From positions 362,001-426,000 of the forward strand of contig CAJNDS010001868.1 of assembly GCA_905221605.1 (NCBI GenBank): a DNA stretch of 64,000 nt. Direction: 5' to 3'. Source of the stretch: Symbiodinium natans (Eukaryota; Sar; Dinophyceae; Suessiales; Symbiodiniaceae). Numbering within the stretch: the first letter of the stretch is position 1; each line of letters begins with the position of its first letter. Shown piece after piece: positions 19,928-29,930 of this stretch. A model generated the notes under the pieces. That model saw only the letters and a program-made list of their open reading frames with translations, ran no database searches and was not told where the DNA came from. The position numbers and the translations under genes were made by a program.

Positions 19928-19996
19928 CTCCCTGCGCCCGGGTCGAAGTGCAGCCAGGGTGGAAGCGGGCCGCCATCGGGCGTCGTAACTGTCACG
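19928..19996 (-). CDS. exon, He_PIG/CADG module, N-terminal half (DGGPLPPWLHFDP)
   Basis: Acceptor GAGGCAG|CGTG, GC donor GGGAG|GCTGG. It encodes VTVTTPDGGPLPPWLHFDPG. The split codon AG|G joins 19317-19404 to give FDPGAGRFSGTPP. Confidence 0.75.
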
Positions 19997-20814
19997 CTGC
20001 CTCAGCTTCGTTGCTTCGCTGGCTTTAGGGGGGTTTAGGGCCTAGGGGCCTAGGGGCCTAGCAGTACTGGTTCTGAGTTCAAGGTTTTCCCTAGATAAGG
20101 AAGTACAAGGGTCCTTTGCGGTTGTAAAATCATATGCAGGGGTTGCACAGGATGCCAAGAAGGGTCTAAAAAGAGGGCTTTAAGGCTGTAAAAAGGGCTT
20201 ATACAGGTTGTAGTAAGCTGGATTAAGAAAGGGCTCATCAAGACTTTAAATGAGGTGGTGAAACCTCTGAAAACTAGGGCTTGCAGTTTAGCGGTCCACC
20301 AAGCAACCTAACCCAACAAGAGGGAGACAGGTTCATGCAGTTATGACTGGGTTACCGCAACTTTAACTGGTTACCACCTTGTCGCCTCAGAATGGGTACC
20401 AAAAACGGGACCACAAATAAGGGAAACTACCCATGAACCTTCAAGCAGATTATGGCCCCAGGCAGGAACATTCTTCAGAGCTGAATAGATGTACGAGAAC
20501 CACAATGGTTTAGAGCTTAGGGCCCTTCCCTAAGCGGGTTTAGGGTTATGGGGTCTCACCATCCACTTGTAACTGCAGTTGCAGTCTAGCGCTCCGAGGT
20601 TTCGGGCAGAAACCCCCTCCCCCTCCCAGAGGCTCCGACCTCCAAGCTCATAAAGAATTGAGGGTCCAGACTAAGGGGTAAAAACCAAAACAACACCAAA
20701 TGCCCTCCAAACTCCATAAAGCCTAGAAACCCTACAAACCTGCAAATCCTGTAAACCCCTGTAAACCCTAGAAGCCCTACGCTAAAATCCTGGATCTAGG
20801 GGTTTAGGTTTTGG

Positions 20815-20861
20815 CTCTGGCACCATCCATGGGCCCTGATGGCAGAGTGTAGTCCAGAGGC
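20815..20861 (-). CDS. small candidate exon, PLDYTLPSGPMDGA
   Basis: After an AATGGCAG|G acceptor the minus strand reads PLDYTLPSGPMDGA, which resembles LLQYQLPEEPLLG at 18713-18801. It is short and the donor is unclear. From here to 21436 I see only intron-like sequence with short TTTAGGG runs. Confidence 0.35.
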
Positions 20862-21436
20862 CTGCCATTGGCGCATGGGGTTTGGGGGGTTTAGGCCTTA
20901 GGAATCCCCCCCAAGCCTTACCTCCACTTCACATCCCAAGCAACCCCAAACCCCAAAGCCAAAAGCACCTGAATCCCAGACTGAGGAATGCAATGAATAG
21001 ATTAGTATAGATCCCTCCAAATGGGCCCCACATGATTCATGAGTACTGGGCATAAACTGAGGATATGAACATCTCGCAAGGCAAAAAAAAGCGAGCTAAC
21101 TGCCTGAACAACAAAGCCAATCTAAACCCAACCTTGGGTTTAGGGTTTAGGGTTCAGGGTTCAGGGTTTAGGTTTAGGGTGCCCGAAATCCGTCAAAAAC
21201 TACGACGCGAGATGACCTGCCAGTCTCTGCCAGCACATCTGGCAAAGCTTCTTCCTGATGAGCGTTTCGACCACAGCTTTGGAGGTGTGGAAGCTTACGG
21301 CTGCTCCTGGGTTGCCCTAAGGGCCCCCAAGCTACAAATGGTACCTACATTGGGGCCTAAAGTCTGTAAATGATACCTACTTGGGGCTGGCTTTATGGCT
21401 TGGCTGGTTTGTGAGGTGTGCAGGCTTAAAGGACAC

Positions 21437-22494
21437 CTGTCCTGGGTCTTGATCGTGAACTCCCTCTTTACGCCTCCATCGTTGACTTGAACAGGAACGT
21501 CTTTGGCACCCGCCGGAGGGGTTCCGGAAAATTGTTGCGTGGCAGGATCGAAAGTCAACCAAGGTGGAAGCGGCTCGCCATTCTCGCCTGTGGCCACGGG
21601 GACCGCGCCGGGAGCCACTCCACCGGCTCCGCCGCCAACACCTCCACTTCCGCCTCCACCGACTCCACCGCCACCTACTCCACCGCCGCCGATTCCACCG
21701 CCACCGACTCCACCACCACCGACTCCACCGCCGCCGACTCCACCATCGCCGACGCCGCCACCACCGACGCCGCCACCACCAACTCCTCCGCCGCCGACTC
21801 CTCCGCCGCCGACTCCACCACCACCTACTCCACCACCGCCGATTCCACCGCCACCGACTCCACCACCACCGACTCCACTGCCGCCGACTCCGCCACCGCC
21901 GACGCCGCCGTCACCGACCCCTCCGCCGCCGACTCCTCCGCCGCCGACTTCTCCGCCGCCGACTCCACTGCCACCTACTCCACCACCGCCGACTCCACCA
22001 CCGCCACCGCCTCCACCAACACCGCCTCCACTGTTACCTCCGCTGTTGCCTCCGCTGTTGCCTCCGCTGTTGGAGTTGGCTCCACCGCCACCACCGACGT
22101 CACCGTTGCCGCCGACTCCGCCGCCACCACCGACGCCACCGACGGTGCCACCACCGATTCCACCACCGCCACCGCCTCCGACGCCGCCACCACCACCGAC
22201 TCCGCCACCGCCATCGACTCCACCGCCGCCGGCTCCACCACCGCCAACTCCACCGCCGCCAGTTCCGCCGCCACCAGATCCGCCACCTCCAACTCCGCCA
22301 CCGCCAGCTCCACCATGGGCTGGTGCTCCGGGAGCCGTTACATCCTGCTTGGAAACTGATGGCAATGGCGGCAAGGTAAACTGCAAAGGCGCGTCAGGCG
22401 TCGCCACCAAGTCGGAAATGACCCCGTCACGGATATGCAGCTTGAAATCCTTCTGCATGCCACCATCCTGGACATTGATGTGGAAGTCCCCCTC
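21437..22494 (-). CDS. long exon: module C-half, Gly-Val repeat, complete He_PIG module
   Basis: Starts after TTTGCGAG|GAGG with GDFHINVQDGGMQKDFKLHI, a module C-half. A linker (LQFTLPPLPSV) follows, then about 230 residues of (GGGGV)n, then an unsplit module: GENGEPLPPWLTFDPATQQF, SGTPPAGAKDVPVQVND, REFTIKTQD. It ends at donor GACAG|GTGTCC. This is the clearest single-exon example of the family signature and anchors the reading frame of the split copies. The plus-strand Pro/Thr-rich frames across it are shadows of the glycine repeat. Confidence 0.8.
21640..22320. repeat. coding minisatellite (GGxGGxGGxGTx, Gly-Gly-Gly-Gly-Val)
   Basis: 15-bp units (plus-strand CCACCGCCGACTCCA type) encoding GGGGV on the minus strand, with Val/Ser/Thr/Ile changes. 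All are in frame, within the long exon. Confidence 0.9.
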
Positions 22495-22611
22495 CTCGCA
22501 AAAATGCATGGGGGTTCATGTCAGTACATGTCAGTCCCACAGAGACGGGCAGCCACTCAAAGAACCTAATTCCTTATAACTACTGCTGCACGCCACTCAA
22601 ACATCTCTTAC

Positions 22612-22667
22612 CACCCGACGCGTCCTTGGGAGGGGTGCCGCTGAACTGCCCGGTGCTGGGATCAAAC
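22612..22667 (-). CDS. exon, FDPSTGQFSGTPP segment
   Basis: Acceptor GGCTCAG|GTTTGAT, canonical donor GGGTG|GTAAGAG. It encodes FDPSTGQFSGTPPKDASG. Joined to 23618-23695 (…PLPKWL-GC|G-TTT) it gives PLPKWLAFDPSTGQFSGTPP. The phase to the next exon (21437-22494) is not resolved cleanly. Confidence 0.72.
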
Positions 22668-22844
22668 CTGAGCCGGGCGCCCGTTACCCTCAAGCGGGTT
22701 CATGCCAAACCCTGAAACTTTCAACTTTGTTCACAAAATCAAACTGCAAACCCCAGACCTGTGTTGGCAAAGGTGTATAGGGCGCAAGCACTAAGGCAAA
22801 TATCAAACCCTAAACCCAAGCAACCACCCCACTGACTTCACATG

Positions 22845-22935
22845 GGGGTCGGAATAACTACTAATACTATTCCCTCATGGCCCCTTCTCCAAAGATGTAC
22901 TATAAGAACCCCAAAACCCTGTTCTAATTCTTAAG
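22845..22935. repeat. dispersed GTCGGAATA...ATTCCCT family, copy 1
   Basis: Shares GGGGTCGGAATA, ATATTCCCTTATGG-like, GTACTA.AG.AACCCC and AAAACCCT.TTCTAA blocks, in the same order, with 24905-25005 and (inverted) 28790-28895. About 100 bp, non-coding, intronic. Confidence 0.65.
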
Positions 22936-23028
22936 GCCCCTAGCCCTAAACCCTAAACCCTAAATCCTAAACCCTAAACCCTAAACCCCAAACCCTAAAC
23001 CCTAAACCCTAAACCCTATTCTAATTAC

Positions 23029-23111
23029 CTGTTGGGATGGCGCTGAGCCAGAGACCCTGCAAGGGAGTCTCAGCCTCCCTTGCAAAGTGGGCCTCCAGCC
23101 TCCGACTCTCC
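23029..23111 (-). CDS. candidate exon, LQGLWLSAIPTG
   Basis: CATGCAG|GGAG acceptor, CCAACAG|GTAATT donor, open frame ESRRLEAHFAREAETPLQGL then WLSAIPTG. It has C-rich then G-rich telomere-like flanks like confirmed exons. However, 23618-23695 already joins 22612-22667 perfectly across it, so it may be alternative or intronic. Confidence 0.35.
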
Positions 23112-23144
23112 CTGCATGGTAAGGCTTTTGGCTACTGCATTTTT

Positions 23145-23250
23145 CGGGTTTAGGGTTTAGGGTTTAGGGTTTAGGGTTTAGGGTTTAGGGTTTAGGGTTT
23201 AGGGCTTAGGGTTTAGGGCTTAGGGTTTCGGGTTTCGGGTTTAGGGTTGG
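23145..23250. repeat. interstitial telomere-like array (TTTAGGG)n
   Basis: About 13 TTTAGGG units ending in TTTCGGG variants, next to a C12 tract at ~23257. Confidence 0.95.
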
Positions 23251-23617
23251 GGTTTCCCCCCCCCCCAGCAGCTTGCTGTGCAAAAACATGCTCGCAGCAC
23301 CCTCGCACAGCATATTTGGGTCCAGTGCTTAGTGGCCTTGACCGGGTGCTCCTTCTTGGGGGGTGAGGCAGGGTTTTGCGTTGGGGGCCTGTAGGGTCCA
23401 GGACCCTAAACCCTAAACCCCAAAGCCCTAAACCAGGGTCCAGGATCTTATGGTCCAGGATCTGGGGCTGTGGGCTTGGGATCCTGCATCCAGGGCTTCT
23501 GGTCGGGTCCAGAGCTTAGGGCTTGGAACTTTCAGAGTCCAGGGATCTCTGTTCTCACCCCCAGAAACCCTAAACCCTAAACCCTACACCCTACAAAAAC
23601 TCCAGGGGCCAAGAGGC

Positions 23618-23695
23618 GCGAGCCACTTCGGCAGCGGCCCTCCGCCCGCCAGCGTGGGTTTCGCAGAGCCGGAACCCGGAGAGGGCAGGGAATAC
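23618..23695 (-). CDS. exon, He_PIG/CADG module, N-terminal half (GGGPLPKWLA)
   Basis: Encodes PGSGSAKPTLAGGGPLPKWL with a GC donor (CTCGC|GCCTCT). It is flanked by CCCTAAA-type sequence before and TTTAGGG-type after in the sense strand. Confidence 0.68.
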
Positions 23696-24066
23696 CTCGG
23701 TTTATTCGGGCTTGTAGGGGTTTAGGGTTTAGGCTTTAGGGTTTAGGGTTTAGGGTTTAGGGGTTAGGGGTTAGGGGTTAGGGTTTAGGGTTTAGGGGTT
23801 AGGGTTTAGGGTTTAGGGTTTAGGGTTAGGGTTTAGGGGTTAGGGTTTAGTGCCACTTGAGGGTTCCGTTGCAGGCAGGCAGCCTTCGTCTACCTAAAGC
23901 ACCCAATGACAGCTACCCGTGAACCCCCAAGCTGTCCCTCGACCAGATGCTCACATGACCGTTTTAAACCCTAAACCCTAAACCCTTAACCCTTAACCCT
24001 AAACCCTAAACCCCAAGCCCTAAACCCTAAACCCTAAACCCTCAACCCTCAACCCCTAAGCAGCGC

Positions 24067-24126
24067 CAGGTGCTGCAATGGCTGGCCCGTGGGCGACGTC
24101 ATGTCGGGAAGGCGCGCCCGGTCTGC
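24067..24126 (-). CDS. exon, ADRARLPDMTSPTGQPLQHL
   Basis: Acceptor CAACTTCAG|GCAG, GC donor CACCTG|GCGCTG, open for 20 codons. C-rich telomere-like repeat precedes it and G-rich repeat follows it in the sense strand. No domain recognised. Confidence 0.45.
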
Positions 24127-24555
24127 CTGAAGTTGCGCAAGCTCGCGGCTTTAGGGCTTCGGGTTTAGGGTTTAGGGTTTAGGGTTTAGGGTTAAGGGTT
24201 TAGGGTTGCTGATAGGGTTTTGGGCTTGAGTTTTTGGCACGGCAGCTGAAATCCCAAGTGAAAGATGGCACCGTCCCGCTCCCAATGGGTCTTGTTTTGT
24301 TGAAGACGTCACAGGCGGCCACCCAACCCATCGCCTGCTAAGAGTATCAGGCCCGCGCCCCTGAAATCCCACCCATGGCCAACCCGGCACTCTCTTCCCC
24401 GAGGCCTAGACCCCTTTTCGGCAACACCCGAAACCCTAAACCAGGGTTGGCCACAAGACTTACCCTAAACCCTAAACCCTAAACCCCAAACCCTAAACCC
24501 TAAACCCTAGGGCTTGGGGGCCCTCCCTGCCCCACGGGCCCACAGGGCCCGATGC

Positions 24556-24621
24556 CTCGGAGCCATCTTCCACAACGTGGATCCTCAAAACCTGGCTGTG
24601 GTCCTTCTCCACTGCCTTCAC
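24556..24621 (-). CDS. exon, module C-terminal half (VKAVEKDHSQVLRIHVVEDG)
   Basis: Acceptor CTTGCAG|GTG, GC donor CCGAG|GCATCG, 22 codons, phase 0 at both ends. It continues ...EESEMK from 25216-25344. Same size class and phase as 36479-36547 (23 codons). Confidence 0.75.
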
Positions 24622-24904
24622 CTGCAAGGCGGTTTGGGGTCTGGGGTTTAGGGTTTAGGGTTTAGGGTTTAGGGTTTAGGGTTTGGGGTTTGGGGTTTGG
24701 GGTTTGGGGTTTGGGGTTTAGGGTTTGGGTTTGGGGTTTAGGGTTTGGGGCTTGGGGTCTGGGGTTTAAGGTTTGGGGTTCAGGGCTCAGGGTTGATAAT
24801 AGGAGCTTGGGCTTAGGAGCTTGGAATTTTGAGTTTGGGGGAGGGGGGGGGGGGGGGGGCTGAGGGGAGGTTTATGGGGTTCGGGATTTCCTGGTTGCTC
24901 AACT

Positions 24905-25005
24905 TTCACGTAATAGAGGGGTCGGAATAGTTTCCAATAATATTCCCTTATGGTCCCTCTGTAGTTGTACTACAGTAACCCCCAAAACCCTACTCTAACT
25001 ACTCA
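24905..25005. repeat. dispersed GTCGGAATA...ATTCCCT family, copy 2
   Basis: Parallels 22845-22935 in the same orientation and 28790-28895 in inverse orientation. Confidence 0.65.
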
Positions 25006-25215
25006 GCCCCCTTTAGTAGCGTGCTTTGGAGGCTTGGATTCAGGGACTTCTGGGGGTGTTGCGGTCTGAGGCCTATCGGGTTCAACTCTTCGGAAAGGAC
25101 GCTCGAACAACTCCCATGCCCTAAAAGACCCTAAACCCCTAAACCTCAAGAACCCGGCCCTAAACCCTAAACCCTAAACCCTAAACCCCAAACCCTAAAC
25201 CCTAAACCCCACGGC

Positions 25216-25344
25216 CTTCATCTCACTCTCCTCGATCTCCTCCGGAGTGCCCAGCAGGGTGTTCGTGCTCGGATCGAAGGCCAGCCAGTCTGGGAAGGGG
25301 CTACCGGGGACGTTGGTGACCTGGAGCTTGGGAGTCGGCGAGCC
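25216..25344 (-). CDS. exon, He_PIG/CADG module, N-terminal half (FPDWLAFDPSTNTLLGTPEE)
   Basis: Encodes SPTPKLQVTNVPGSPFPDWL then AFDPSTNTLLGTPEEIEESE. GC donor ATGAAG|GCCGTG, phase 0, splices to 24556-24621. Flanks in the sense strand: CCCTAAACCCC before, GGGTTTAGGG after. Confidence 0.78.
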
Positions 25345-25371
25345 TTCGCTGCGTTTGGGGTTTAGGGTTTA

Positions 25372-25500
25372 GGGTTTGGGGTTTAGGGTTTAGGGTTTAG
25401 GGTTTAGGGTTTAGGGTTTAGGGTTTAGGGTTTAGGGTTTAGGGTTTAGGGGTTTGGGGTTTGGGGTTCGGGGTTTGGGGTTTATGGTTTTGAGGGTTTA
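25372..25500. repeat. interstitial telomere-like array (TTTAGGG)n
   Basis: About 17 units, drifting to TTTGGGG at the right end. Confidence 0.95.
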
Positions 25501-25634
25501 GGGTGTAGGGACTAAACAACGAGAACGACAAGCCAGCTCTTCCGCAGGGAGACCCTAAACCCTACCACCAGCTTTGCCCAAAAAACCCTAAAACCCTAAA
25601 CCCTAAACCCCATCCAAGCAACTTCCAAATTGGC

Positions 25635-25720
25635 CTGGGGGTATAGGATAGCGCAGCATGTGCCCCTTCGTCGCCACAATTTCGACTACGTCCGCCGTTG
25701 GTCCCGGCGGTGCCTCTGGC
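25635..25720 (-). CDS. exon, VVEI...GHMLRYPIPP module, copy B
   Basis: 86 nt from GAGCAAG|GCCAGA to GC donor CCCCCAG|GCCAAT. The peptide contains PEAPPGPTADVVEIVATKG then HMLRYPIPP, a near copy of 5-86. It is also preceded by a Pro/Gly exon. Confidence 0.68.
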
Positions 25721-25771
25721 CTTGCTCGGCTGAGGGGCTTTGGGTAGGGTTTCGGGTTTAGGGTTTAGGGT

Positions 25772-25965
25772 TTAGGGCCTTTAGGGCCTTTAGGGCCTTT
25801 AGGGCCTTTAGGGCCTTTAGGGCCTTTAGGGCCTTTAGGGCCTTTAGGGCCTTTAGGGCCTTTAGGGCCTTTAGGGCCTTTAGGGCCTTTAGGGCCTTTA
25901 GGGCCTTTAGGGCCTTTAGGGCCTTTAGGGCCTTCAGGGCCTTTAGGGCCTTTAGGGTTTAGGGT
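25772..25965. repeat. pure 9-mer array (TTTAGGGCC)n, telomere-like variant
   Basis: About 20 tandem copies of GGGCCTTTA with one C/T change (…CCTTCAGGG…). It lies between the Pro/Gly exon B and the exon at 25635-25720, that is, within one intron. Confidence 0.97.
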
Positions 25966-26177
25966 TTAGGGCTTAGGGCTTGGGGCTTCGGGCTTAGGGT
26001 GTAGGGCTTCCAGAGTTAAATCGCTGGTGTTCAGAAAATATTGGGCCCCCACCTACTGGCAACATCCTGAATGGAACCTAAAACCCTCCAACGCCCTGCA
26101 CTCCAGACCCCCTGCAAAAGGTACCACGAAGAAAAACACAAACTATCTGAAACACATCAAAGAGGCTGATGAGGCCC

Positions 26178-28206
26178 TGCAGGATTGGTGCCTGTGCCTG
26201 GAACCGTCGGCGCTCCAAAGGGTGTAACGCCCGGAACCGTTGATGCTCCTGGGGGAGTGCCTCCTGGGAGCGTGCTGGGCACTCCAATTCCTCCAGGCTG
26301 ACCTGGGGTCGTCTTTGCTCCTGGTTCTCCTTCCTTACCTCCGGAGCCATCACCTGCAGGATTGGTGCCTGTGCCTGGAACCGTCGGCGCTCCAAAGGGT
26401 GTAACGCCCGGAACCGTTGATGCTCCTGGGGGAGTGCCTCCTGGGAGCGTGCTGGGCACTCCAATTCCTCCAGGCTGACTTGGAGTCGTTTTTGCTCCTG
26501 GTTCTCCTTCCTTACCTCCGGAGCCATCACCTGCAGGATTGGTGCCTGTGCCTGGAACCGTCGGCGCTCCAAAGGGTGTAACGCCCGGAACCGTTGATGC
26601 TCCTGGGGGAGTGCCTCCTGGGAGCGTGCTGGGCACTCCAATTCCTCCAGGCTGACCTGGAGTCGTCTTTGCTCCTGGTTCTCCTTCCTTACCTCCGGGA
26701 TTGGTGCCTGTGCCTGGAACCGTCGGCGCTCCAAAGGGTGTAACGCCCGGAACCGTTGATGCTCCTGGGGGAGTGCCTCCTGGGAGCGTGCTGGGCACTC
26801 CAATCCTCCAGGCTGACCTGGAGTCGTCTTTGCTCCTGGTTCTCCTTCCTTACCTCCGGAGCCATCACCTGCAGGATTGGTGCCTGTGCCTGGAACCGTC
26901 GGCGCTCCAAAGGGTGTAACGCCCGGAACCGTTGATGCTCCTGGGGGAGTGCCTCCTGGGAGCGTGCTGGGCACTCCAATTCCTCCAGGCTGACCTGGAG
27001 TCGTCTTTGCTCCTGGTTCTCCTTCCTTACCTCCGGGATTGGTGCCTGTGCCTGGAACCGTCGGCGCTCCAAAGGGTGTAACGCCCGGAACCGTTGATGC
27101 TCCTGGGGGAGTGCCTCCTGGGAGCGTGCTGGGCACTCCAATTCCTCCAGGCTGACCTGGAGTCGTCTTTGCTCCTGGTTCTCCTTCCTTACCTCCGGAG
27201 CCATCACCTGCAGGATTGGTGCCTGTGCCTGGAACCGTCGGCGCTCCAAAGGGTGTAACGCCCGGAACCGTTGATGCTCCTGGGGGAGTGCCTCCTGGGA
27301 GCGTGCTGGGCACTCCAACTCCTCCAGGCTGACCTGGGGTCGTCTTTGCTCCTGGTTCTCCTTCCTTACCTCCGGAGCCATCACCTGCAGGATTGGTGCC
27401 TGTGCCTGGAACCGTCGGCGCTCCAAAGGGTGTAACGCCCGGAACCGTTGATGCTCCTGGGGGAGTGCCTCCTGGGAGCGTGCTGGGCACTCCAATTCCT
27501 CCAGGCTGACCTGGAGTCGTCTTTGCTCCTGGTTCTCCTTCCTTACCTCCGGAGCCATCACCTGCAGGATTCGTGCCTGTGCCTGGAACTGTCGGCGCTC
27601 CAAAGGGAGTAACGCCCGGAACCGTTGATGCTCCTGGGGGAGTGCCTCCTGGGAGCGTGCTGGGCACTCCAATTCCTCCAGGCTGACCTGGAGTCGTCTT
27701 TGCTCCTGGTTCTCCTTCCTTACCTCCGGGATTGGTGCCTGTGCCTGGAACCGTCGGCGCTCCAAAGGGTGTAACGCCCGGAACCGTTGATGCTCCTGGG
27801 GGAGTGCCTCCTGGGAGCGTGCTGGGCACTCCAACTCCTCCAGGCTGACCTGGAGTCGTCTTTGCTCCTGGTTCTCCTTCCTTACCTCCGGAGCCATCAC
27901 CTGCAGGATTGGTGCCTGTGCCTGGAACCGTCGGCGCTCCAAAGGGTGTGACGCCCGGAACCGTTGATGCTCCTGGGGGCGTGCTGGGCACTCCGGTACC
28001 TCCAGAACCATCTGCTGCAGGCTGACCCGGAATCGTCGGCGCTCCTGGTGGTGAAATTGTCGACGCTCCTGGGCCTGTGCCCGGAATGGTGGATGCTGCG
28101 GGGGGAGTGTTGGGCACTCCAGTGCCTCCGGAGCCGTCACTTGCAGGCTGACCCGGAGTTGTCCTTGTTCCTGGTGGTCCTCCGGTCTCGATCCCGGAGC
28201 CACCAC
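26178..28206 (-). CDS. long Pro/Gly/Thr-rich repeat exon, copy B (one frameshift)
   Basis: Acceptor AACCTGCAG|GTGG at 28206. The frame starts GGGSGIETGGPPG..., with motifs shared with copy A (DGSGGTGVPNTPP, GAPTIPGQP, AKTTPGQP). It then runs through eleven 54-59-residue repeats (PSTLPGGTPPGASTVPGVTP, FGAPTVPGTGTNPAGDGSGG, KEGEPGAKTTPGQPGG). A single base is missing in the unit near 26804 (CCAATCCTCC instead of CCAATTCCTCC), which throws the last four units out of frame. The exon is therefore either damaged or carries a sequencing error. The 3' end near 26178 is approximate. Probably an extracellular spacer, as for copy A. Confidence 0.65.
26182..28060. repeat. eleven-copy 177/162-bp coding tandem repeat
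   Basis: Units start at 26182, 26359, 26536, 26698, 26874, 27036, 27213, 27390, 27567, 27729 and 27906. Spacings are 177 or 162 bp (the short form lacks 15 bp), except one of 176 bp. All but the last are multiples of three. Confidence 0.92.
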
Positions 28207-28510
28207 CTGCAGGTTTAAGGGTTTAAGGGTTTAAGGTTTAGGGTTCCCTAAACCCTAAACCCTAAACCCTAAACCCTAAACCCGAGTTTAGGGTTTAAGG
28301 GCGTCTCGCAAAGCCAGTGACATGAAATGTTGGCTTACGCTTCGCAAGTTTCAAGCTTTCAACCCGAGCTCCCTCCCGGGCCTTCCGTCATCGTTTCTGG
28401 GTCCATCACCTCAGCTCTTCTCGGCGCTTCTTGATATGGATGCTCACATTTTTTGTGGTCCTTCATGAACTGAACAAGGATATAGTGAAACAACGATCTT
28501 CAAGCACGGC

Positions 28511-28566
28511 CCAGGCACTGTGTACTTCTGGCGCACCGATTTGCCCTGCGGATCCGTGGCTGTGAC
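28511..28566 (-). CDS. exon, module C-terminal half (VTATDPQGKSVRQKYTVP)
   Basis: Acceptor TTCTGCAG|GTCACA, GC donor CCTGG|GCCGTG. VTATDxxGxSVxxxYTV is the typical last strand pair of dystroglycan-type cadherin-like domains. Phase 0 at the 5' side, joins ...EGVE of 28900-28974. The stretch 28207-28510 holds telomere-like runs at 28205-28300 and no exon I can see. Confidence 0.8.
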
Positions 28567-28789
28567 CTGCAGAACCCCATTCGGGCTTTTTGCCTTTCAA
28601 AAGACCTTTCGCAAACCCTATGAACCCTAAACACCATGTGGGCTTGGTAGTTTGATATTTGGAGGTTGAGGTTCAAGTTGCGGGTCGTCTTGGAGCTTCG
28701 AATGTGGGATGGAAGGGTGTCAAGTGTAGAAGGCTTGGGGTCCCACAATCCACCAAGCCCAAAGCAGCAAAACCGTGTACTGTAGGAGC

Positions 28790-28895
28790 CTTCGTAATTA
28801 GCACAAGGTTTTGGGGGCATATTCTGAAATAATTACAAAGGGACCATAAGGGAAAACTATTGGTAACTATTCTGACCCCAATATTACGCAAGTGG
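28790..28895. repeat. dispersed GTCGGAATA...ATTCCCT family, copy 3 (inverted)
   Basis: The reverse complement reads GCGTAATATTGGGGTCAGAAT...TCCCTTATGGTCCCT, parallel to 24905-25005. Confidence 0.6.
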
Positions 28896-28899
28896 AGGC

Positions 28900-28974
28900 C
28901 TCCACGCCCTCTACCGCTTCGTGCGGTGGCGTTCCCGACAGAGTCTTCCCGTCCGGGTCGAAGTGCAACCAGTC
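28900..28974 (-). CDS. exon, module core (DWLHFDPDGKTLSGTPP)
   Basis: Acceptor ACAGTCAG|GACTGG, GC donor GTGGAG|GCCTCC, 25 codons in phase 0/0. It encodes DWLHFDPDGKTLSGTPPHEA then VEGVE. With 29901-29930 and 28511-28566 it gives an uninterrupted module. Confidence 0.82.
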
Positions 28975-29900
28975 CTGACTGTTGCACCAGTCTGCATGGC
29001 TTGCTTGTTTGCAGGCCTATATGGATGCACAAACCCTAAACCAGAAACTTCCAACTTCCAACTAAACGAACTTGGCAATGACGAGGTGTATATACGCGTC
29101 CGCGCTCAGCGTTCTCGCCCCAAACTCCTTCCCTGGTACCCCCCCCCGAACCCAGACCCTTACCCCTACAACCACCACAAAGAAACCCTCAACATAAACC
29201 CTCAACTGTGACCCCGAAGCCCGAACACCTAAACCCACCATGAACCAGGGAAGGGAAACGGGGAAACCTGAAACTTTAACCGCCGTAGCCCTGAACCCTG
29301 AACTGAGCCGTAGACCCACCACGAACCACAAGGGGGAACCTGGAGTCCCAAAGCTACACCTCAACTATGCACCCAAAACTCCAAAACTCGAAGCCCACCC
29401 ATGAATCACGGACGGCAGGGTGAAAACCCTGAACCCGGCAGCCTTATCCTAAACCCTAAACCCTAAACCCTAAACCCTAAACCTCCACCATGAACCACAG
29501 ACCATGAACCACAGGGAGGGAGGGGGGAAACCTACCCCAACCCGTACCCTGAACCATGGTGGGGGGGGGGGGGTGGGGGAAGGGGGGTGGATGCTGCGCA
29601 GATCTACATCGATGGTATAGGTCTTTATGGGTATTCCCCAAATAGGGGTACCCAGCTTACACCCCAAATAGAATAGAATCCCCGCAAAGGGACCCCCAAA
29701 AAGGGTACCCCTATCTTCAGAAACCCCCATCTGTTTATGTAGCTCTGGGGGGGTTTACGATCATACAGGCACCTCCCACCCGTCCTTTTTAGAGGGGATG
29801 CTACTACATTTGGCGGTAAGAAGGGGTACCCCCATTGTAGGAAACCCCATATGTTCCGAACGGCTTTCCGGAAAAGTTGAGCGAACAAGGGCCGAGGGTC

Positions 29901-29930
29901 AGGAAGGTCGGTGCCATCGCTGCTCGACGC
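29901..29930 (-). CDS. 30-nt micro-exon (ASSSDGTDLP)
   Basis: Acceptor CACGAAG|GCG, GA donor CTTCCT|GACCC. Exactly ten codons in phase 0/0, linking WTFSA (31005-31111) to DWLHFDP (28900-28974). The joined text WTFSA-ASSSDGTDLP-DWLHFDPDGK parallels WTFTA-AKPDGTDLPPWVRYDP from the upstream module. Between 28975 and 31004 the rest is intronic: hairpin-like GGGTTTACGA repeats (29640-29870, 30070-30155) and TTTAGGG runs (29950-30065, 30670-30805). Confidence 0.6.

Noticed and set aside
21487-22579. Plus-strand Pro- and Thr/Ser/Ala-rich ORFs
   Set aside because: They are complements of the Gly-Val repeat. Only the minus frame contains the He_PIG signature on both sides of the repeat.
23270-23380. 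Candidate exon PPTQNPASPPKKEHPVKAT
   Set aside because: It lies inside an intron whose flanking exons join perfectly without it, and its flanking repeats do not fit the usual orientation.
26182-28060. A CRISPR-like array
   Set aside because: The repeats are long, coding and directly tandem, with no unique spacers. The context is eukaryotic with introns.
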